This document shows, piece after piece, positions 8,277 through 17,800 of a stretch of 64,000 nucleotides of DNA (position 1 is its first letter; the number at the start of each line of letters is the position of its first letter). The notes under the pieces were generated by a model. The model saw only the letters and a list, made by a program, of their open reading frames with translations. It did no database searches and was not told the DNA's origin. A program made the translations under genes and the position numbers. The stretch covers positions 14,398 through 78,397 of the forward strand of contig JAWLFE010000011.1 of assembly GCA_041685735.1 (NCBI GenBank), given 5' to 3'. The DNA comes from CSSed11-175R1 sp041685735. GTDB lineage: Bacteria; Actinomycetota; Nitriliruptoria; Nitriliruptorales; Nitriliruptoraceae.

Positions 8277-9977
8277 GTGCAGGCGTCGTTGGCGGCGATC
8301 CCGATCCTGGTCGTCGTCGGGCTGATGGTCGGACTGCGTTGGCCCGCGTCCCGTGCGGGCGTCGTCGGGGCGACCCTCGCCCTGGTGATCGGGCTGCTCG
8401 GCTTCGGTTTCGCCCGTGACGTGCCGGTCGGAGCCTCACCTGCGGGTGCCTTCGCGGGCACCTTCGGTGAGGCACTGTTCACCTCCGCGACGATCCTGTG
8501 GATCGTCTTCCCAGCGCTGGCGATCCACCACCTGCAGGTCGCGACCGGCGCAACCGAACGTCTGCGCATCGCGCTCGGGGGACTGGCGGCTGATCCACGG
8601 CTGCTCGCCCTGCTGATCGGCTGGTTCTTCGCCCTGTTCGTCGAGGGTGCTGCCGGGTTCGGCGCATCGGTCGCGCTGGCCGCACCGTTCCTGGTCGGCC
8701 TCGGCTACAAGCCCCTGGACGCTGTCGTCGTCGCCATGCTCGGACACGCGATCGGTGTCTCCTTCGGTGCGATCGGGACGCCGATCGTTCCCCAGGTCGC
8801 TGCGACCGGACTCGATGGCCTGGAGATCGCGGGAGCGACCGCAGACATCCATCTGATCACCGGGTGGAGCCTGCTGATCATCATGGTGTTCGTTGCCTCG
8901 CGATCCATGGGGCTGCCGGCCCGTGGGGCGATCTGGGGCTGGACCGCCCTCGCCGGGGTTGCCTTCCTCGGTCCGTTCTGGCTCATCGCGACCTTCGTCG
9001 GACCGGAGCTCCCGACGCTCGGCGGCTCGCTCGTCGGGGCCGGGATCTTCATCGTCGCGCTGCGGATCGCGGGCAAGGGCGAACCGCAGCCGGGGGTGGT
9101 GACCGGTGGGGTCGATGGCATCTCGGGGACCATGTCCGCGCAGGACGTTCCGTCGGCTGGCCTGGCCACCGCGGGGATGCCATCGGACGGCGGTTCACCA
9201 CGGGAGGGGATCGAGGACGTCGCCACCGAGCCCGACGACGCAGATGCACGCTCGACCGATGGCGCCGATTCCATCGAGCAGCCCCCGACGCCCGGACAGC
9301 TCCTGGCCGCGGGCGCGCCCTACCTGGTGTTGATCGGGTTGGTCCTGCTCACGCGGTTGGTGCCGGTCGTCCGCGACCCCCTGGCCGCCTGGCAACTGTC
9401 CTGGTCCCTGCCGGGCGGGTTCATCGGATCCTTCACCCCCCTGACCCACCCGGGCACCCTGCTGGTGGTGTCGCTGGTCGGAGGGGCCGTCCTGCAACCG
9501 GTGGCACGGCGCGCGCTCGGCGGAGCGATCCGCACCACGCTCGGACAGTTGGGTGGCGTGACCATCGCACTGGTCGCGATGCTCTCCCTGGCGCGCATCA
9601 TGGTCCACGCCGGCATGACCCAGGCACTCGCGGAATCCGCCGCCGGCGCCGCCGGCAGCGCGTGGCCCGTCCTGGCGCCACTCGTCGGGGTCCTCGGCAC
9701 GTTCGTCACGGGGTCGGCCACCGCATCGAACGTGCTGTTCACCGACCTGCAGGTCGCGACCGCCGACGCGCTCGACCTACCACTGGTCCCGATGTTGGGT
9801 GCTCAGGGGTACGGCGCCGCGGTCGGCAACATCGTGTGCCCACACAACATCGTCGCCGCGGGGGCGACCGTCGGCCTCACCGGTGCCGAGGGAGACGTGC
9901 TGCGTCGGACCCTGATCCCTGCGGTCGGCTACGGCGTCCTCGGTGGGTTCGTGATCCTGGCGGTCGTGTCGCTCTGA
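8277..9977 (+). CDS. L-lactate permease family transporter
   Basis: 566 residues from GTG 8277 (AAAGG six bases upstream). Polytopic membrane protein of the LctP/LldP family (PF02652), which imports lactate or glycolate with protons. Seen: repeated hydrophobic segments, EGAAGFGASVALAAPFLVGL, AIGVSFGAIGTPIVPQ, and the C-terminal TGSATASNVLFTDLQ and GAAVGNIVCPHNIVAAGA, all hallmark LctP stretches. A hydrophilic Gly/Asp-rich loop of about 75 residues (around 275-350) interrupts the membrane segments. No lactate dehydrogenase genes lie nearby. Confidence 0.9.
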   Translation: MQASLAAIPILVVVGLMVGLRWPASRAGVVGATLALVIGLLGFGFARDVPVGASPAGAFAGTFGEALFTSATILWIVFPALAIHHLQVATGATERLRIALGGLAADPRLLALLIGWFFALFVEGAAGFGASVALAAPFLVGLGYKPLDAVVVAMLGHAIGVSFGAIGTPIVPQVAATGLDGLEIAGATADIHLITGWSLLIIMVFVASRSMGLPARGAIWGWTALAGVAFLGPFWLIATFVGPELPTLGGSLVGAGIFIVALRIAGKGEPQPGVVTGGVDGISGTMSAQDVPSAGLATAGMPSDGGSPREGIEDVATEPDDADARSTDGADSIEQPPTPGQLLAAGAPYLVLIGLVLLTRLVPVVRDPLAAWQLSWSLPGGFIGSFTPLTHPGTLLVVSLVGGAVLQPVARRALGGAIRTTLGQLGGVTIALVAMLSLARIMVHAGMTQALAESAAGAAGSAWPVLAPLVGVLGTFVTGSATASNVLFTDLQVATADALDLPLVPMLGAQGYGAAVGNIVCPHNIVAAGATVGLTGAEGDVLRRTLIPAVGYGVLGGFVILAVVSL

Positions 9978-10274
9978 CCCGTCCCATCCTCGTGACGGGC
10001 GGAGGGCGATCGACGCCTCGGCTGGCAGAGGCTGATCGACGGCTCGAGTGGGGGAGGGCGATCGACGGCTTCCTGGAACGCGTCCGAGCGGTCGATGGCG
10101 CGGTTCGGTGACCGGGAGCGTGGTCGGGGCACCGGTCGGTGTGGGCACGGTGCACGGCCGCGTGGACGGTGTCGTGCATGGCGTGGACGGGGATGGTCGC
10201 GTCATGGTCTGCTGTGCGGTGTGAGCATCCGGGATGCGTTCCACGATTCTTCCACAACCTTTCACATGTTCTCG
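9978..10274. other. intergenic region with short repeats, no gene seen
   Basis: Between the permease and the DUF222 gene. Three close variants of GATCGACGGCT occur about 20-25 bp apart (near 10008, 10034 and 10058), followed by GTGGACGG-rich stretches. The last ~60 bp are noticeably AT-richer than the surroundings. I see no convincing coding frame. Confidence 0.4.
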
Positions 10275-10303
10275 TTGACACAGCACGTCATCGAACATAC
10301 ATT
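10275..10303 (+). promoter_or_regulatory. consensus sigma-70 promoter, leaderless start
   Basis: TTGACA (10275-10280), 17-bp spacer, TACATT (10298-10303). Only six bases separate the -10 from ATG 10310, so transcription should begin at or next to the start codon: a leaderless mRNA. This is the only perfect -35 I found in the window. Confidence 0.7.
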
Positions 10304-10309
10304 CGACCC

Positions 10310-11848
10310 ATGCCGGCCACCTCACCACCGACCCACACCCCCGGGCCCCCACGCGCCCGACGGGCCGCACGGCTGCGCGGCCACCGGCACACCATGGTCG
10401 CCCGCGAACACGCTCCCACCTACGACACGACCGCACGACCTGGCACCTACGCCGCGGCCGCGACGGCGGCCACCGAAGCGTCCCACACCCGCACCCTCCA
10501 CGACGATCCCACGGCCGATGTGGTGGACGAGAGCGATGGGGCGGAGGTGGCGTCGGGGGTGTTGCGGGACGCGATCGCTGAGATGGGGCGGGCTGCCGCG
10601 CGGGTCTCGGCGTTGGTCGCTGATGAGCGGGTCTCCGTCGGGCAGCTCGAGGGGCTCCTCGAGCTGCTGCGGGCCGTGGACCGGGGTCAGCAGGCTGCGG
10701 TGGCGTTGACCGACCAGGTCGAACAGGCCGGGCTGGCGGAACGCTCCGCGGCGTTACCGCTCGAGGGGCTGCTCGCGATGTCCTCGTCGTTACCGCATGG
10801 GGAGCGGCGGACGCTGGTGCGCACCGCGGAGCAGCTGCGGGCGATGCCACGGCTCGCGGCGGCGTGGCAGGCGGGGTTGGTCTCGAACGGTCAGGTCCGT
10901 GTGATCCTGGCCGAGACCCGCCGGGTCCCCGCCAACCGCCGCGGCGAGCTGGACGCGTCGTTCACCGATCACACCCGGCTGCAACGTCTGGGACCGGACG
11001 AACTGTTGGACGCGGTCACTGCACAGGTCTCGGCGCTGACCCCGGCCGAGACCGAGCGGCGGGAGCTGCGGCGGATCGAGGGCCGGTTCCTGGCCCTACA
11101 GCCTGCGCTTGACGGAGCCCTGTCCGGCTACTTCGAACTCGACCCCGAAGCCGCCGCGACCGTGCTCGACGCGCTCGACCAGGCCTCCCCGGCGCCGTCC
11201 GGCCCGAAGGACCACACCCGCGACGCCGACCACACCCCACAACCCACCAGCCGGTGGGAGAAGACAGCCAGCCGGGCCCGGCAACGTGCCGACGGGCTCG
11301 TGACCCTCGCCGAAGCGTTCCTCGGCGGCCACCGGCCCGACGGCACGACCCGCCGCCCCAAACCCCGCGTGCTGGTGTGGACCGACATCGACACCCTCAC
11401 CGGGCAGCGTGACACCCCGGGCCGGTTGCTGTGGGCTGCGATCGGGGGGCCGGTGCAGCTGACCCCTGCCGGGATCCGCCGGCTCGCATCCGACGCGACC
11501 CTGCAGCTGGTCCTGCACCACAACGGCCAGATCCTTGGGACCACCACCCCGACCGCGACCATCCCGGCCGCAGTCCGCACCGCGGTGGCTGCCCGTGACC
11601 GGGGCTGCCGGTTCCCGGGCTGCACCATGCCCATCGCCCACTGCGACCTGCACCACGTCACCCCCAGAGAACAGGGCGGGCCGACCACCTGCGACAACCT
11701 CGTCGCGGTCTGCCGACGCCACCACACCGCGATCACCAACCAGGCCTGGACCCTCACCATGGATGATCACGGCACCGTGACCCTCCGACGCGGGAACCGC
11801 ACCGCCACCACCGACCCACCCCACCGACGAACCCTCCACCCCGGATAG
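10310..11848 (+). CDS. DUF222 / HNH endonuclease domain protein (13E12 repeat type)
   Basis: 512 residues, ATG 10310, chosen because it coincides with the predicted start of transcription; there is no Shine-Dalgarno. Order: basic Pro/Thr-rich N-terminus (1-70), DUF222 helical region (about 80-330), then the HNH module: AARDRGCRFPGCTMPIAHCD, LHHVTPREQGGPTTCDNL, VCRRHH. The CxxxxC and HH/N/H metal residues are intact. The family equals the mycobacterial REP13E12 proteins, present in many copies in actinobacteria and thought to be mobile or selfish. No flanking inverted repeats or integrase are visible. Its AT-richer promoter segment differs from the neighbours, consistent with acquisition. Confidence 0.88.
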   Translation: MPATSPPTHTPGPPRARRAARLRGHRHTMVAREHAPTYDTTARPGTYAAAATAATEASHTRTLHDDPTADVVDESDGAEVASGVLRDAIAEMGRAAARVSALVADERVSVGQLEGLLELLRAVDRGQQAAVALTDQVEQAGLAERSAALPLEGLLAMSSSLPHGERRTLVRTAEQLRAMPRLAAAWQAGLVSNGQVRVILAETRRVPANRRGELDASFTDHTRLQRLGPDELLDAVTAQVSALTPAETERRELRRIEGRFLALQPALDGALSGYFELDPEAAATVLDALDQASPAPSGPKDHTRDADHTPQPTSRWEKTASRARQRADGLVTLAEAFLGGHRPDGTTRRPKPRVLVWTDIDTLTGQRDTPGRLLWAAIGGPVQLTPAGIRRLASDATLQLVLHHNGQILGTTTPTATIPAAVRTAVAARDRGCRFPGCTMPIAHCDLHHVTPREQGGPTTCDNLVAVCRRHHTAITNQAWTLTMDDHGTVTLRRGNRTATTDPPHRRTLHPG

Positions 11849-11873
11849 CCCGGCCGCCACACGGCAGCCGGGC
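11848..11873. terminator. hairpin after the DUF222/HNH gene
   Basis: GCCCGGC ... GCCGGGC with an inner GCC/GGC extension and ACAC loop, starting at the stop codon of the gene; it can serve the convergent echA-like gene too. Confidence 0.55.
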
Positions 11874-11964
11874 CCCCACCCACGTCCACGGCCATCCATA
11901 TCGCGAAGCAGCCACGTCCGCGATGGACAGGTGCCAGACGTCAGGCGGGCTGCCGGGGCCAGAG

Positions 11965-12034
11965 GGACCGCAGGCGCGGTGCGAGGGCGACGTGGACCGC
12001 AGGCGTGCCGCGAGGGTGATGGGGACCGCAGGGA
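11965..12034. repeat. three short repeats with 29-bp period
   Basis: GGACCGCAGG recurs at 11965, 11994 and 12023, exactly 29 bp apart, with partly conserved sequence between the copies. It lies in the spacer between convergent genes. Function unknown. Confidence 0.55.
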
Positions 12035-12073
12035 CGGCGCACCGGCGAGACGGGCCGCCGGCACGCACCGAGG

Positions 12074-12865
12074 TCAGCGACCGGGGAACGTGGGACGTCG
12101 TCGGGACCTCGCCGCGTCGAGTCCCTCTTCGAGGTCCCGGGTGCCGTAACTGAGCGCCTGAGCCGCGGCTTCGCGTTCGAGCGTCGCTTCGAGGTGGTCG
12201 GTCTCCGTATGCCGCAGCGTCTCTCGGAGCTGGCGGATCACGACGGGGGAGGCGGTCGCGATCTCCGTCGCGAGCTCGAGGGATCGGGGCAGGACCTCGT
12301 CGTTCGCGACGTGCTCAAGGGCCATGCCGTACCCCGTGGCCACCTCGCCGGTGATGATCCGGCCCGTGTAGAGCAACTCGGCTGCACGCTGCTGACCGAC
12401 GATGCGGGGGAGCAACCAGCTTCCCGCCATCCCCGGGTGGAGTCCGAGTTGCGAGAAGTTGAGCCCGACCTTGGACTGCGAACCCAGGATCCGCAGGTCG
12501 CAGGCCAGCGCCACGCAGAGGCCCGCACCGATCGCGTGGCCGTTGATGGCGGCGATCACGGGGACCGGCAGACCCCGGATCTTCAGGAAGCGCCGGTAGA
12601 ACGACATCATCGTGTCGGTGGCATCGAAGCCGCTGTCGCGGGTTCGTCGGGCGAGGTCCTCGAGCATCCCGAGGTCACCGCCCGCCGAGAACGCCGGGGA
12701 GGTCCCCGTGATCACGACCACGCGCACCGAGGTGTCCTCCCGCAACTCGTCACAGCGTGCGGACAGGGCAGTGCCCATGTCCGCGGTCATCGCGTTCATC
12801 CGCGGAGGGTCGTCGAGGGTCAGCAGGACGACGCCGTCGTCACGGTGCTCGAGCAGGACGGACAT
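12074..12865 (-). CDS. enoyl-CoA hydratase/isomerase family protein
   Basis: Crotonase-fold enzyme acting on acyl-CoA thioesters, cytoplasmic. 263 residues from ATG 12865 (TGGAG seven bases upstream). Seen: VVVITGTSPAFSAGGDLGML (first oxyanion-hole strand, with AGGDL), KIRGLPVPVIAAINGHAIGAG (second), LALACDLRI and GLHPGMAGSWLLPRIVG. Position 2 of the usual Glu pair is occupied by HPGMAG in place of the more common PGxGG(T/S), so hydratase activity versus another crotonase reaction is open. Likely -10 TAGCAT at 12953-12948. Confidence 0.85.
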   Translation of the reverse strand: MSVLLEHRDDGVVLLTLDDPPRMNAMTADMGTALSARCDELREDTSVRVVVITGTSPAFSAGGDLGMLEDLARRTRDSGFDATDTMMSFYRRFLKIRGLPVPVIAAINGHAIGAGLCVALACDLRILGSQSKVGLNFSQLGLHPGMAGSWLLPRIVGQQRAAELLYTGRIITGEVATGYGMALEHVANDEVLPRSLELATEIATASPVVIRQLRETLRHTETDHLEATLEREAAAQALSYGTRDLEEGLDAARSRRRPTFPGR

Positions 12866-12879
12866 CGGCAACTCCAGGA

Positions 12880-12932
12880 GACATCGGGTCACGCCGCGGG
12901 CAGGAAGACATCGGCTCACGCCGCGGGCAGCC
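12880..12932. repeat. 27-bp tandem duplication in the echA-like leader
   Basis: Two adjacent near-identical units starting GACATCGG (12880-12906 and 12907-12932), each containing TCACGCCGCGGGCAG. They sit between the probable -10 (12948-12953) and the start codon, so both are transcribed. Confidence 0.6.
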
Positions 12933-13079
12933 GGCGGCGTGCGGGCGATGCTAGGCCACCGACGTCGGTTGACGGCCGTGCCGGTCCGGCTCGGGTTCCG
13001 CGTACTGCGGGTTCGAGGTGCACGCGGATGGATGTGGGTGCACGCGGTTCCACGCGGCCGCAGGCGGGCCCGCGCAGGT

Positions 13080-13679
13080 TCAGGCGCCCAGACGTTCGAC
13101 GGTCCAACTGCCGTCGGGCCACCGCGTGACCCATGTCGCGGTTGCGGTCCCCACCCGTAGCTTCAGCATCGTCGTCTCGTCCAGACCGAGCACGTGCGCG
13201 ACGGCGCAGGTGATGGGTCCTCCGTGGCACACGACGACCACCGGAGCGTGTGCACCGGGATCGTCACGTCCGTGTCGCTGCCCGAGGTCCTCCAGTGCGT
13301 CCGTGACCCGTGCCCGCAGGTCGGTGAGCGGTTCACCATCGGGCGGGGTGAAGGCGGCGAAGGCCGTCGGGTCGACCTTGACCTCCTCCGGTACGTCGGA
13401 CCACAGCTCCTGCCAGGGGCGTCCCTCCCAGTCGCCGAGGTCACGTTCGGCCCAGCGGGCATCCACCTCGCCAGGGACGAGGTCGAGCAGTTCCGCCGAC
13501 TGCCGGGTCCGCAGGGCGGGGGAGCGCACCACGGCCGTGGGATCGACCAGATCGATGCGCTCGCGGAGCCGGGTCACCTCGACCCGGCCGTGGTCCGACA
13601 GCGCGGGATCGGCGCGCTGGCCGTATGCGGTCCCGACCGCGTCGACCGCTCCATGCCGTACCAGGACGATGCGTGTCAC
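13080..13679 (-). CDS. histidine phosphatase family protein, probable alpha-ribazole phosphatase
   Basis: 199 residues from GTG 13679, chosen over ATG 13691 because it has GGGGAG four bases upstream and overlaps the cobS stop as GTGA. Seen: TRIVLVRHGAVD with the phosphorylated His (RHG), RSPALRTRQSAELL, ERDLGDWEGRPW, and VVCHGGPI with the second catalytic His. Coupling to cobS points to CobC, which dephosphorylates alpha-ribazole or cobalamin phosphate in the last step of B12 assembly. Other phosphoglycerate-mutase-like functions cannot be excluded. Confidence 0.8.
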   Translation of the reverse strand: MTRIVLVRHGAVDAVGTAYGQRADPALSDHGRVEVTRLRERIDLVDPTAVVRSPALRTRQSAELLDLVPGEVDARWAERDLGDWEGRPWQELWSDVPEEVKVDPTAFAAFTPPDGEPLTDLRARVTDALEDLGQRHGRDDPGAHAPVVVVCHGGPITCAVAHVLGLDETTMLKLRVGTATATWVTRWPDGSWTVERLGA

Positions 13680-14479
13680 CAGGCTCCCCATCGGTCGAGT
13701 GCCACGACGGCACCGGCGGTCAGGATCAGGACGATCTGTTGGGTGGCGCCGAGCACGTCGCCGGTCAGACCGCCGATGCGACGACGCGCGGCACGCCGGA
13801 TGGCGGCGATCCCCAGCAGCGCGACGACCAGGGGGACGGCCGCCCACTGCCACAGGCACGCGACGCACACACCCAGGGTGGTCAGCAGCGCGAACGCGGA
13901 GCCGAGCGGGCCGACCGGCTCCGCGACCTGCGCGCCGGAGCCCCGATCGGCGACCGGGGGGAGCCACCGGATCTGCACGAGGATCGCGGCTCGCCCGACG
14001 ACATGCCCGACGAGGATGGCGCGGATGGCGCCGCCGAGGTCGACCTGGGCGAGCAGTGCGATCCGGAGGAGGAGCGACAGCACCAGGGCGCAGCCCCCAT
14101 AGGTCCCGATCCGGGAATCGCGCATGATCTCGATGCGCCGCTCGGGATCCCACCCGCCCCAGAGCCCGTCGAAGGTGTCGGCCAGCCCATCCTCGTGGAA
14201 CGCGCCGGTGACGCCCACGGCCATGATCACGGCACTCACCGCAGCGACCGGGGCGCCGAGCAGTGGCTCCATCGCGGCCCAGATGGCAAGGGTGATCCCG
14301 CCGACGAGGAGCCCCGCCAGGGGGAACGCCGCTGTCGCCCGGCGCAGGTCACCGTCGACCACGGGGATCTGGGGTACCGGCAGGCGGGTCAGGAACTGCA
14401 GGGCGACCGCGAGGATGCGCAGGGGCTCGACCGGCCACGGCCACGGCCACGGCGCCGGCCGCGCCGTCGGGGTGTTCAT
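13676..14479 (-). CDS. cobS: adenosylcobinamide-GDP ribazoletransferase
   Basis: Joins adenosylcobinamide-GDP to alpha-ribazole in the lower-ligand step of cobalamin synthesis; integral membrane protein. 267 residues, with several hydrophobic segments. Hallmarks: LQFLTRLPVP near residue 28, GAFHEDGLADTFDGLWGG (acidic metal-binding HEDGLAD), and RRIEIMRDSRIGTYG. The N-terminus carries an odd Pro-Trp repeat (PWPWPWPV). It overlaps the downstream phosphatase by four bases. No cobU, cobT or cobD lie nearby. A possible -10 is TAGGGT (minus strand, 14542-14537). Confidence 0.93.
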   Translation of the reverse strand: MNTPTARPAPWPWPWPVEPLRILAVALQFLTRLPVPQIPVVDGDLRRATAAFPLAGLLVGGITLAIWAAMEPLLGAPVAAVSAVIMAVGVTGAFHEDGLADTFDGLWGGWDPERRIEIMRDSRIGTYGGCALVLSLLLRIALLAQVDLGGAIRAILVGHVVGRAAILVQIRWLPPVADRGSGAQVAEPVGPLGSAFALLTTLGVCVACLWQWAAVPLVVALLGIAAIRRAARRRIGGLTGDVLGATQQIVLILTAGAVVALDRWGAW

Positions 14480-14878
14480 CAGCGCTCCGGGACCGATCAG
14501 GGATGGGCGAGCTGCGGTTGGTGTACGGCGGAGCGGACCCTACCCGCGTCGGTGATGGAGCCAGGCTGGACATCGCCGGGTGGGACATCGCCGGGTGGGA
14601 CACCCCCGGCCTGACACGGTCAGGTTGGACACCGTGGGGAGCCGGCAGCTACGCTCGGTGCGAAGCAACGGCGCTTCCGCATCCGCGGGGCGCCGTTCGT
14701 GCGTTCGGGCCCTGCTGCTCGTTCGGATCCGCCCTGGTTCGGCGCCCGGGTGCCCTCGCGGGTCTCCGCCGATCGTGTGGGCTCCGGTCGCTCCGAGTCG
14801 GTTCGTGACGCTCGAAGCCCCCACGGATGCCGGTTCCCGCCATGTCGTCCCATCCGGTTTTCGTCGAGGAGTTCGCCC
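14480..14878. other. divergent cobS/gltB intergenic region
   Basis: 399 bp without a convincing gene. Contents: a minus-strand TAGGGT toward cobS (14542-14537); a 15-bp unit tandemly repeated three times (14565-14609, core GGACATCGCCGG); TTGGAC (14625-14630) and TACGCT (14650-14655), separated by 19 bp, as a possible gltB promoter; then a ~215-nt gltB leader. GAGGAG at 14866-14871 is the gltB ribosome-binding site. No nitrogen-regulator site was recognised. Confidence 0.45.
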
Positions 14879-17800
14879 GTGTCCGCATCCGCTCTGCCTC
14901 CGTCCACGCAGCACCTCGATGCAGCTGACCCGAGGTTCAGCGGGTTCGACGTCCGTGGTGAACGCGACGCGTGCGGCATCGGGTTCGTGACCCATGTCGA
15001 TGGCAAGCCTCGGCGCAGCACCGTCACCATGGCGCTGCAGGGCCTGGCGGGGGTCAAGCACCGGGGTGCGGTGGCGGCCGATGCGAAGTCGGGTGACGGG
15101 GCCGGCATCCTGACCCAGATCCCGCGCGAACTGGCTGCGTCGTGGGCCGAGGAGCTCGGAGCGGCGGACGTGGACCCGGAGCGGATCGGGATCCTGGTGC
15201 TGTTCCTGCAGCCGGGAGACAGCCCGGAGGACGAAGCCGCGAGGCAGACCGTGCGGGACGCCGTCACGGCGGCCTGCGAGGCGCAGCAGGTGCCGCTCAT
15301 CGGCTTCCGCGAGGTGCCGACCAACCCCGCTGCGATCGGCGAGATGGCGCTGGCGGTCCAGCCGGCGCTCGTCCAGGCCGTCATGCTGCGACCCGAGGGT
15401 GCCGATGACATCGAGGCAGAGCGGGCGGCGTACCGCGTACGTCGTCAGGCGCGCAAGGCCAGCGAGGCGGCGGGTGCGCGGTACTACGCCGCGTCGTGTT
15501 CGTTCCTGACCGTGACCTACAAGGCCATGGCCGACGCGGACCAGCTCGACGACTTCTACCTCGATCTACAGGACGAGCGCTTCACCTCGGCCCTGGCGAT
15601 CTTCCACTCCCGGTTCTCGACCAACACCGCCCCGACGTGGGAACGCGCCCAGCCGTTCCGGATGCTGTGCCACAACGGCGAGATCAACACGATCATGGGC
15701 AACGTGGCGTTGATGCGTGCCCGTGAGGGTGAGCTCGGCCCGGGATCGCTGTCGCTCGACGGCACCGATTGGGTGGACCCGGCCCTGATGGCGCCCATCA
15801 TCGACCTCGATCAGTCGGACTCGGCGAAGCTCGATGGTGCGCTGGAACTGCTGGTCCGTGGCGGTCGTGACGTGCGGCACGCACAGGCGATGCTCGTGCC
15901 GCAGGTCTGGGAGGGTGCGCGCGACGTCGACCCGGAGATCCGTGACTTCTACCGCTACCACAGCGGGATCGTCGAACCCTGGGACGGTCCGGCGGGCCTG
16001 ATCTTCACCGACGGCCGTCGGGTGGGGGCCACGCTCGACCGCAACGGCCTGCGCCCCCTGCGCTACCACGTCTGTGAGGACGGCACGGTGGTGGCATCGT
16101 CGGAGGTCGGGGCGGTCAGTACCTCGCTGCCGACGGACCACGCCGACCACCACGGGTCGGTGCGGCGCGAACGGCTCGGTCCCGGGCAGATGCTCTGTGT
16201 CGATCCGGACGAGGGTGGCCTGCAGGAGGACCGTGAGATCAAGCTGCGCCTGGCCAAGCGCCAGCCGTACGGATCGTGGTTGGAGCAGAACCTGGCGCAG
16301 GTCAACGCCGGGCACCCGATCGAGGGTGCTCCGGACGATCTGCGGCAGCGGCAGCTCGCGTTCGGGTTCACCAAGGAGGAGATCATCTCCATCCTGCGTC
16401 CGATGGCCACGCAGGGCAAGGAGACGACCTCGTCGATGGGTGACGACACCCCGATGGAGCCGCTCAGCCACGTGCGCCGGCCGATCGCGCACTTCCTCAA
16501 GCAGCGTTTCGCGCAGGTGACCAACCCCCCGATCGACCACCACCGCGAACACGAGGTCATGAGCCTGCGCACGCTGCTCGGTCCGCGGCAGCCGCTCTTG
16601 ACCGAACGGCCGGAGGCAGCCCGACTGGCCGAGCTCGGGTCGTTCTTCCTGTTCCCGGACGGTCTGCAGCGCATCGTGCTCGACCCGGAGATCCCGTTCG
16701 CCGTGCAGGCGGTCGATGCGACCTTCCCGGTCATCGAGGGGCCGGCGGGACTCGAAGTGGCATTGGAGCGACTGGGCACCGAAGCGGCCGAGCACGTCCG
16801 CGCAGGTGCCGGCATCGTGGTGGTCTCCGACGTCGGCGTGGACGAGGACCGCTGCCGTGTCCCGATCCTGTTGGCGGTCGGTGCGGTGCACCAGGCGCTG
16901 CTCGCCAAGGGGTTGCGGACCAAGACGTCGCTCGTCGCGGAGACCGACGAGGCCCGCGAGACCCACGACATGGCGACCCTGCTGGGCTTCGGTGCCGACG
17001 CGATCGTGCCGCGCCTGGTCCTGCAGACCATCGCCGATCTGGCGGACGAGGGCCGCATCGGTGGGGACAACCCCTCGGCCAGCATCGCGCAGGAGCGCTA
17101 CCGCAACGCCGCCGAGGACGGCGTGCTCAAGATCATGTCCAAGATGGGCATCTCGGTCCTGGACAGCTACCGCAGCGCCCAGATCTTCGAGGCGATGGGG
17201 CTCGGACCCGACGTGATCGGGCGGTGCTTCGCCGGCGTGACCTCCACGCTCGGTGGGCTGACGCTGGCTGACCTGGCGGAGGACGTGCTCGGCCAGCACA
17301 CGGATGCCTTCGACCTCGAGGAACCCGCCGAGGAGGGCGAGCCGGTCAAGATGCCCGACCTGACGAGCCCCGGCATCATCAAGTGGAGGAAGAACGGCGA
17401 GTTCCACGACATGAACAAGCCCGTGATCGAGGCCCTGCACGACGTGCTCGGCCTCGGGCGCAAGCCGGCGACCGAGCCCTTCGTGCTCGATGGGGCGGGG
17501 AGTTCGTCGGAGGTGGACGGGACCACCGCGCAGTTGCTGCGGCAGGCGGTCAACGAGGGCCGTCACGACCTCTACCAGGTCTTCAGCGAGTCGGTGCGCA
17601 CCCGTCCGACGGCGTATCCACGCGACTTCCTGACCCCCATCCCGGCCGGTGAGCCGATCCCGCTGGACGAGGTGGAACCGGTCAGTGCCATCACCCGGCG
17701 GTTCTCCACCGGCGCGATGTCGCACGGCGCCCTGTCGGCAGAGGCACATGAGACCCTCGCAGCGGGCCTCAACCTGATCGGTGGGCGGGCCAACTCCGGC

